Assembly: GCA_964034945.1 (NCBI GenBank)
Contig: OZ035963.1
Coordinates: 41,315,090 to 41,379,089, forward strand
Reading direction: 5' to 3'
Source: Chrysopilus asiliformis
Lineage: Eukaryota > Arthropoda > Insecta > Diptera > Rhagionidae
DNA: 64,000 nucleotides
A program made the position numbers and the translations under genes. This document shows, in pieces, positions 57,335 to 64,000 of this stretch. Numbering within the stretch: position 1 is the first letter of the stretch; every line of letters begins with the position of its first letter. A model generated the notes under the pieces. It was not told the origin of the DNA and searched no databases. It worked only from the letters and a program-made list of their open reading frames with translations.

Positions 57335-57487
57335 TTTTTGACGTGGATACGTCTTGGATTTTGGTTATGGGGGTACAAATTAGAAAATCGGCTTGCTGCC
57401 ATGATAACAAATTTACAATCGATGATACTCGATAGTTTGTGGTGACATCCGAACAGAAACTGTGTTATAAGATGAGGCCTACATTAA

Positions 57488-57772
57488 CCCATTCAGTATT
57501 TTGATGCCATATGGCAACGCAGTTAAAAATTTGAATTGACTTCTTATTTATTTATTTTCAACACTCTATTCTCATTCAGTGCACCTTTAAGTGCATTTGT
57601 GACCCAATTTCGATTTTTTGAGTAAAAAGCTGGACTACAGTGGACGTATTTGTAAAAAATAAAAATTTTCAATTTTTTTTTTTGTTTTAAATGAATACTA
57701 ATAGCTTAAACATCATTAATTTGTATAGAGAGAATCTTTAACCCCCATAGAAAAAAACATGTACCGAACGGG
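57488..57772. mobile_element. piggyBac-type MITE K, copy 2
   Basis: TTAA|CCCATTCAGTATTTTGAT ... TACCGAACGGG|TTAA. The empty site CTACATTAAAGCATTG is at 45,567-45,582. About 30 bp longer than copy 1 because of an extra GTGACCCAATTTCGATTTTT stretch. Confidence 0.92.
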
Positions 57773-57948
57773 TTAAAGCATTGTTTAGGGTATTTTGTTA
57801 TGTTAAACTATGTTCAATTATTTTTTTAAAGATCAAAATCAAAATTTTTACTGCCGCTGCTATGCTGTGTTTGCTGCTTGTAGTACAGATTTCACATTTA
57901 TACTCTTTTTATGCTCCTCCTTTGTGTGTATTGAATCTGATGTATTGA

Positions 57949-58309
57949 ATGCATAGATATACTAGAACGCTCGATTTGCTGTCTCAAATAGTCCCATTTC
58001 AATACAGTTCAGTGTAAGAGCAAGATAACCGTATGAAAATAAGTATAGCCGTCTCGTTTAAACCGTGAGTTGTCAAAGGAAAATAGACTTTCGGAATGGT
58101 GTTGGCGCCTAAAGTTATTTGTTTGCACCTAAAGTTAGTCTCAAACTTGTGAAATTTGAATTTCGCGGCAAACGAAATTTGAATTTCGCTACGTTTACAG
58201 TTCAGTGAATGCGTTCAAGTACGATAAAGAGGGAAATACTTTTGGGACAATTTTTCAGCAGAGCTTTGTATGGTGATAGTTGTTCTATGTTATATAGTTC
58301 TGTGATTGA
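57949..58309 (-). mobile_element. J-related insertion in F copy 2
   Basis: F copy 1 reads GATGTATTGAATCTCATGTT. Here about 360 bp lie between two ATTGAAT words. The right 200 bp are the inverse of 34,405-34,600 (ACAGAACTATATAACATAG, CTCTTTATCGTACTTGAACG, GCGAAATTCAAATTTC), so it is a small relative of part of the hAT element J. The left end GCATAGATATACTAGAACGC is not in J. Confidence 0.65.
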
Positions 58310-58559
58310 ATGTCATGTTATTTCGTTCTTTTCGCTCTTAAAGGCAAAAGCGTTTGCTGTGGTTTCCGACTCTCGTTCTTGGGAACGAAAATAATTTCTA
58401 TTTAAGTCTTCGCTTCTTGTGCAAAACGGTTTGTGGGTCTCGCATAAAAATGAATGAAAGCCTCGAGCGATGGCTGTTGGGTATGATGCACATACACATA
58501 TAAGTATGTATTTTACTACTGAGAGAACGATATTTCGCTCCCAGCATTAAAGTTCTGTT

Positions 58560-60206
58560 CAGGGTTGTGACTTGGCTATTCACTCTTTATCGTAGTTGAT
58601 CGTAAACTCGTAGAATCGTAAATAAAATCGTAGTTTTTTGACAGTTCTCCATACAAATTTTTTTACGTACTTCTAATAAAGTGAGGTTAACAGTGACGTG
58701 GCGTGCTGCTTTCAGTAGGGTGTTCAATATTAAGTTTCTGTTAAATGATAGACGTCTACTCTTAGTTTTATCCAGGATCACGTCGGGGACGTGATAGACG
58801 AAGATCCAATTTTTTTCTTTTTTATTTTTTTTAAATTTTTTTTTGTTTTTGTATTTTTTGTTATTTTTTTCTTTGTCGAGTAATAAATCAACGCGTGTAT
58901 TTCCATAAGTTTTTAATGTAACGCTATTATTAATGTGCACTTGGGAGACGGTATGTTTTGTTATTGCGGCAGTTAAATGATTTAAATCATTGTAGCATGT
59001 AGTCCAAACACCCTTTTCTTGATTACTTGAAAAAAGTAAACATGACCAACAAAATAATTTATTAATAGCAGAGCAACCGCATAGCCAGCATTTTGATTCA
59101 TAAGAAGAAGGCTGAAAATGTCTACTAAAAGATTTTCCTTTCGATACTACTTTGCAAGTTAAGTCGGGAAGTGCCGGTGTCGGCTTACCTGAATTTATAA
59201 TTTCCAATTTTTCCTCGATATTTAATTGAGAAAATGGTTTCTCAAACAATTTTTCGATTGCGCATCCGCATTCACAAGCCATAATATTAAATTAATTATT
59301 TCTCATACACAAAAGCCAACTGAACACCTGTAAAATCAGAAACCGACTGAGCTGATGAGCAAGCAATATTGCTGTTTTGCTTGGCACACACACCCACACG
59401 CATCAGCACGTCAGCCGAACGGCCCTACGATGGTCGGTTTTCGCAGCATCGCGGCCAGCAGCAAGCAACATCGCATCGGTTCGCCGTGCGGCTTTTTCTG
59501 GAGCACCCAAATTCATCGTTGTGTGCGGTTGCTTTTTGTGAACTTTGTGTGTGGTGAAACGTTTTTTATTATAGACTTTTACTTAGTCATATGTGTTTTT
59601 ACTTTGCTTTGGTGCGCTGTAAATTGGAGAACACTCAAGTCGGTCGAACGACCGAAAGAGTCGGTATTGCGTTTCGAGTGTGTTTTGCTAAGGCGCGAGT
59701 AGGAAAGAAGGACACAAGCAATTTTTACTTTGGTTCGCTGTAAAGTGGAGAACACTTGGTTGGTCGAAAGATCGAAAGATAAAGAAACAGGTTGGTAATG
59801 TAGGGTGCGGGTGCTTTAGGCAACCATTGCCACTGGTAAATTGTCGAAAGAATTGGCACAAAAAAAAGAAATTAATTAACAATAGATTTCCGATATATAT
59901 TGGATTTCAGTAGGGTGTGCAGTGAACACCCTCGAACCTTAGAAGAAACGTCACTGGAGGTTAAGGCATGTTTTGTGACGTGGTGCCAACTCTAAAATGG
60001 ACATTGGAAAAGCAAGTAAATTAAAGTATTTATATGATTTAGTATAAATTTAGAGTTAAAAGATGCTTTAAACAATTTAGGTAAAAAATAAATAAATAAA
60101 AGAGTCAAAAATTTACGACAAAACCCACAACCTCTAGTAAAGCTTTCCATTGTAGATGTACAGTACAATCTACAAGTTTACTATCTACGATCAAGAGTGA
60201 ATTGCC
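58560..60206 (-). mobile_element. hAT-like transposon remnant with a TTF-zinc-finger gene
   Basis: Starts CAGGGTTGTGACTTGGC, and both sides carry an inverted subterminal word (GGCTATTCACTCTTTATCG at left, CGATCAAGAGTGAATTGCC at right) plus GTAGAT/CGTAA repeats. The right terminus is cut at the junction with repeat D. The minus-strand gene lies inside. Between the gene and the right end (59,283-60,150) is a GC-richer block with a 55-60 bp direct repeat (59,598-59,660 and 59,726-59,780: TTTACTTTG, GGAGAACACT, GGTCGAA). Confidence 0.6.
58587..59282 (-). pseudogene. TTF/ZMYM-type zinc finger, N-terminal part of a hAT-like protein
   Basis: 231 codons from an ATG at 59,282. It has CECGCAIEKLFEKPFSQLNI, then the TTF-type block GKSFSRHFQPSSYESKCWLC, LFCWSCLLFSSNQEKGVWTT, NDLNHLTAAITKHTVSQVHI and NNSVTLKTYG, typical of ZMYM1-like hAT-derived proteins. 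After TRVDLLLDKEK the frame runs into an A-rich tract (Lys/Asn repeat) and unrelated sequence. The DDE/RNase H-like core and hAT dimerisation domain are missing. One Cys spacing (VWTTCYND where G usually follows) is slightly off. Confidence 0.75.
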
Positions 60207-60211
60207 CAAAT

Positions 60212-60705
60212 ATGTAAGAAATCAGACTTTTGTTTACGGTGACTACAGTTGCACGTAGTAGCAGATGAAATATTGCTGTTTCGAAAGTTTTCGGCTATCA
60301 TTTCCAACTGACACCTGACCGGATCAAATTTTACAGGGCCATATATATACGAAATTTTGCGAAAAAATAGTATTTTTAAAATGCCCAGAATTCTGGAATA
60401 ACAATTTTAAGAAAAAAATGTAGTACTACAAATTTGTAATTTTTATTATAGTTGCCTAAATATGTCCTCATTTTGATGATAAAATCGATTTTTCTGTATT
60501 GACTTAAAGTTAAATAAAAATTTGAAAATTCGAAACTTGAAAAAAAACTGAATTTTTACCAACTTTGGCGTTCGGAAATTACTTGTCACAGAAGAGTGTC
60601 CTTTTGTATTTCTAGGTTCCCAACTATTCCCAACGTAATGACATACACGAAATCCTTCAAAGATAAAACTCAAAATTTGTATTTTTGGCCACCAAATGGC
60701 ACTTT
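60212..60705 (-). repeat. Dispersed repeat D, copy 2
   Basis: Inverse of 32,870-33,420, about 85-90% by eye (ATATGTAAGAAATCAGAC, GTAGTACTACAAATTTGTAA, CGTTCGGAAATTACTTG). Its edge runs into the mariner copy at 60.70 kb. Confidence 0.75.
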
Positions 60706-61290
60706 GGTGCCACTGTACGCCGTGTGTTCGCTGATTGGGCTTTGCTGGAGCAGTTGAAAGTTGACCCAAATTTCGTCAAAAAAATCATCTTTAGCGATGA
60801 GGCTCATTTTTGGATGAATGGATATGTGAACAAGCAAAATTGTCGGATTTTTGGGCGATACCAATCCGCACTGGTGTATCTCCAGCACCAAATGCATCCC
60901 GAGAACGTCACTGTTTGTACTTCCAAAACAAAACTGGCATTGCCATAACCGACAACTTCTTGTGGCCTAAACTGGATGATATGGATACCGACAACATGTG
61001 ATTCCAACAGGACGGCGCTACATGCCACAATGGACATTCTGCACGAGCGATTTAACGGTATGGTTATCTCACGCGGCAGCGACGTGAACTGGCCACCGAT
61101 ATCGTGCGATTAAACACCTTTAGATTTATTCCTGAGGGGCTATCTTAAATGGCAGGTCTATGTGAATAAACCGCAAACAATTGATGCCCTCAAAACGAAC
61201 GACATCCAACAAATTCAGCCAGATTTATACGACAAAGTTATCGAAAATTGGGACCTCCCGAATACGTGCCACCAAGGATGTGAAAACATC
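60698..61290 (+). pseudogene. Tc1/mariner transposase pseudogene, copy 3
   Basis: Retains the first catalytic region KKIIFSDEAHFWMNGYVNKQ that copies 1 and 2 lack, then NCRIFGRYQS, ITDNFLWPKLDDMD, QQDGATCHN (second Asp) and a PP.SCD-like third region (WPPISCD followed by a stop in place of the next residue). Multiple stops and shifts, and the HTH is absent. The GGATGTGAAAACATCCACAA word at about 61,275 also occurs at 30,560. Confidence 0.85.
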
Positions 61291-61423
61291 CACAAAAGTA
61301 ATACAACATTTTGTCATATATTGATCTATAAGCCGAGAAATTTCAAGAGAATTCAATGCTATAAAGGTCGCGTAAACACCATAAATCAGAAATGTTTCGA
61401 TGGTTAAACACACTGTACATTTT

Positions 61424-61945
61424 TATACCCGTATGGTGAAACCAAAGGGTATATTCAATTTGCCTTACCGTTTGTAACGCCAAGATCCCGTCATCATACA
61501 CAAAATTGAATTACACCAGTGTGTTTAGAATGATAAAAGAAATTGAATTTCGCATGTCCGTCCGTCTGTCCGACTGTGGCGCAGATTGCGGGCGTACGGA
61601 TTGTGCTAGAGACTTGAAATTTTTTTCAGATTCGTTTTTCGTAAAGTGCAAGGCTAAGTTCGTTAATGGGCAAAAATAGACCATTAAGGGGGGTACCCCC
61701 CATACGAACGTAAACGTTTTTTGCGAATATCTCAAAAACGGTGCGTCTTATCAAAAAAAGTGTAAAAACAAAAGTTATTTAGGATATGATTCTACATAAA
61801 ACTCCCTTACATCAAAAGCCTATTGGAATAAATTTTAAAAAATCTTATTGAAAAGTTTGACTTCAAAGTGGAATTTGATACAACTGTTCGGTGAAACTTC
61901 GAACAATGCCAATGCCATATTGGCAATTATAGCTTTAGTTGTTTT
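61424..61945 (+). mobile_element. HINE/DINE-1-like element, copy A6
   Basis: TATACCCGTATGGTG start, GTCCGTCCGTCTGTCCGACTG core at 61,557, GGGGGTACCCCC palindrome. The 3' part is decayed: the inverse 13-mer is lost (TTCGGTGAAACTTCGAACAA) and the stem-loop reads TGCCATATTGGCA. Confidence 0.8.
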
Positions 61946-61997
61946 GTATTTTTGTTGATAAGGAAATTATTTTCTTATACTCAATTTTCAGATTATT

Positions 61998-62597
61998 GCT
62001 GCGTTCCCGATCCATGAAAAATATACTGTGAAGTACTGCGGAATATTCGCATCTACACATCCTCTTAGTCCGCAGTAAATTTTCGTGTGCAATTTCAACA
62101 AAAATTTCTGTCAGATGGCCGAGCTTCTTAAGTTTTCCAATAGGTGAAAATCAAAATTTTAAGGTTAGAATGAATTGTCACTTTTGTTTGTTTTCGTACA
62201 TCGTACATTAAAACATTTTGAAGTACAAATTTTCTCCAGAATGAAATTAGATTGCAATTACTGTGTTGGAATAACCACTCGCATGTGCAATATCTCTAAA
62301 TTGAAATGTGTTGAAACGAAATATTTTGTTTCGGATCTCGAAATTATGGCGATAACGCACAAAATATGGCCTTTACCCCTCATTGCAGGTTCATTTATTC
62401 TATTTAATTTCATTTTCTTCTCAGATATTTTGTATCTCTGTTGATTGAGAAATTATTCTCATATTTACAATTTTCAAATTGTGTGCGCTCTTTAATTGTG
62501 AGGTTATATTTTACTAGTAATCATCCAAAAGTGCGTTCCCGAGAAAAGTTACTGATCAGTACTGTGCAGTGGTTTTTACATGGGTCGGGAACGCAGC
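61998..62597. mobile_element. TIR element M, copy 2 (uninterrupted)
   Basis: GCTGCGTTCCCGATCCATGA...AGTACTGCGG at left; CAGTACTGTGCAGTGGTTTT...GGGAACGCAGC at right. About 600 bp, non-coding. Serves as the empty-site reference for the F insertion in M copy 1. The right end is partly duplicated directly after, at 62,603-62,690 (TGAGGTTAGAT, AATCATTCAAAATTGCGTTCCCGA, ACTGCGCAGTTTTTAC). Confidence 0.75.
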
Positions 62598-62690
62598 TAT
62601 TATGAGGTTAGATTTGGCTTGCAATCATTCAAAATTGCGTTCCCGACGAAAATTATTGGGCGGTACTGCGCAGTTTTTACTTGGCAGCTA

Positions 62691-63425
62691 ACATCTGTGA
62701 TGCAGAATTACACAACCAAGCACATAGGGTTTAGATCGCAAGAAAATAAAATTTCGGCAAAAACCGAACCTATGTGGGTAGCTTTCCGTCGCGTAAGAAA
62801 CTGAGTTGAAAATTATTACAAAATTTTTGAGATCGCTGATTTTTTTCGCGAAATTTTCCAAATTATCGCCGAATAATATATACCACGATTCGAACCACTC
62901 GTGTCATATCCAGCTACCCAGTTTTTGTGGTGTTTTTAAAACTTATATAAAAAAACAAACGGGCCGGACCCATATATTTGGAATAATAGAAAGATTTAAC
63001 AGAAGCCAGTAAATAATCATAAAAATTCGAGAATTGAAAAAAAAACAAACACCAGGAGTATAAAAATAAACTACTTGTTATTTCCCATCCAACATCACTT
63101 ACTAGAAATTTACACTTTTAGAGTTGTCAAATTTACTCTTGTCACCACAAAATTTGCGTTCCTCAAACAATGCTTTGAAAGCCCCTGTTTACTTTCATGT
63201 GGCGTCTTTCGTAAATTCGCAATACACTTGTCCCAGCGAAGCAGTACTTAGTACTTTAGACGATAATGAAATTCGAAATCGTGTGTTTCGTTACGTGCCC
63301 AAGTAAAGATAAATAACTACAGGGTTTCAACCAAAAACAAAACCGGGATAACTGCGATTTATTTTACTCATTTGAGACTTCAAATGTATTATCAAATTAA
63401 ATCCTGCTAAACAGGGTATGTCAAC
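62691..63425. other. No recognisable gene; one short open frame
   Basis: AT-rich. The frame at 63,124-63,306 (60 codons, ALKAPVYFHVASFVNSQYTC ... RNRVFRYVPK then stop) has gene-like composition, but I know no family for it. Confidence 0.35.
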
Positions 63426-64000
63426 CAGGGTTGGGACTTGAGGATATGTAAAAGGTACTATTTTTGCCGAAAAAAGGTACTATATTGAGATAATGTGGTA
63501 CTAGATTTTTTTTTAACTATCGTGCAACCAAAATCATTTTTTTATGCTTATTACATATGAGTCAAGAAAAATTTAAAACTCGTAATTTTAGAAAAAGAAT
63601 CCTTAATTCATATGGATTGGCTTTTGCGCTGTAAATATAACCGTTCTCGGTCAAAAAATACTCTAGAAAAACTTCAAAAAATCAATAAAAATTGTCTAGA
63701 TGTATTTGTTTTAAATTTTCGTTTTTATTTCAATTTTTAAAAGCTTTTATTTAGCTCGCTATCTTGTTTGTCTGTTTGTCTGTTTGTCAGATCAAATCTT
63801 GCAACCCAATTTTGACCCACTTCCACTTGTCCGATTGACTTGAAATTTTGCACACTTATATAAGTCCGATGACAATACAATATTTTCACTACTTCGTCCT
63901 TATAAGGATAACGGAAGGTCCTGTAAGGATAACGTGATTATCCTTTTCTCCAAATTTTCCGGAAAAAAATCTATCCTGGGGGTTTTTGGCGTCGCTGAAT
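63426..64000. mobile_element. Repeat fragments at the window end (hAT-like start, octamer microsatellite, Helitron-type block)
   Basis: CAGGGTTGGGACTTGAGGA at 63,426 resembles the CAGGGTTGTGACTTG end at 58,560. At about 63,765-63,790 there is a short TGTTTGTC/TGTCTGTT octamer run. 63,895-64,000 contains GGAAGGTCCTGTAAGGATAA and GGGGGTTTTTGGCGTCGCTGA, blocks shared with repeat B (5,735-5,800; 21,970-22,050). The elements continue past the window. Confidence 0.5.

Larger units (their letters stand above)
57335..58559. mobile_element. Repeat F, copy 2
   Basis: Paralogue of 44.22-46.78 kb. It lacks MITE G, MITE E and the CCGG-rich piece, but carries MITE K (57,488-57,772) and a J-related insertion (about 57,949-58,309). 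The comparison gives empty and filled states for five insertions. It ends where the TTF-zinc-finger element begins at 58,560. Confidence 0.75.

Noticed and set aside
59355..59702. 115-codon plus-strand ORF
   Set aside because: No recognisable domain. It lies in a GC-richer block with a direct repeat, opposite the zinc-finger gene, and looks like chance.

Overview
This window looks like a transposon-dense intergenic stretch of an insect nuclear genome. It is AT-rich, has 50-52 nt GT-AG introns, and holds relics of Ty3/Gypsy, several LINE types, Tc1/mariner, piggyBac, PIF/Harbinger, hAT, Helitron and DINE-1/HINE-like elements. The HINE-like repeat, with its 13-bp subterminal inverted repeats, GTCY microsatellite core and 3' stem-loop, resembles elements best known from Diptera, so a fly is my best guess (inference). 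There is no prokaryotic gene organisation, CRISPR array or rRNA gene.

Layout. 1-7.3 kb: minus-strand LINE ORF1-like fragment with a 144-bp coding minisatellite, a Gypsy LTR and broken gag, a HINE-like element, two nested TIR elements, a LINE RT fragment and a Helitron-like repeat with three tRNA-like modules. 7.39-18.58 kb: an 11.2-kb nearly perfect tandem array of the octamer TGTCAGTC (1,399 units). 18.6-28.3 kb: its right flank, HINEs, a mariner relic, a Helitron with two passengers, a Gypsy gag-protease relic cut by two tandem HINEs, and MITEs. 28.7-32.4 kb: a piggyBac transposase split by a 1.94-kb TIR element. 33.6-41.7 kb: Helitron, a 3.07-kb hAT element, and a 5'-truncated LINE whose 3' end is tandemly triplicated. 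42.27-42.76 kb: the one convincing host gene, a two-exon SREK1IP1-like zinc-knuckle protein on the minus strand. 42.9-47.7 kb: a nest (foldback > M > F > hAT MITEs) beginning about 160 bp upstream of that gene. 48.8-57.3 kb: Gypsy pol, Harbinger and mariner remnants, a broken THAP domain with possible spliced leader exons, and an RNase H-bearing LINE. 57.3-64 kb: a second F copy, a TTF-zinc-finger hAT relic, mariner, HINE and M copies.

Almost nothing here works together as a pathway. The information lies in insertion history. Several families occur twice, once filled and once empty, which fixes target-site duplications inside the window. The most unusual structure is the giant octamer array: a paralogous copy of its two flanks at 41.72-41.82 kb carries a single TGTCAGTC unit, so the array reads as an expansion of a microsatellite seed carried by a dispersed repeat.
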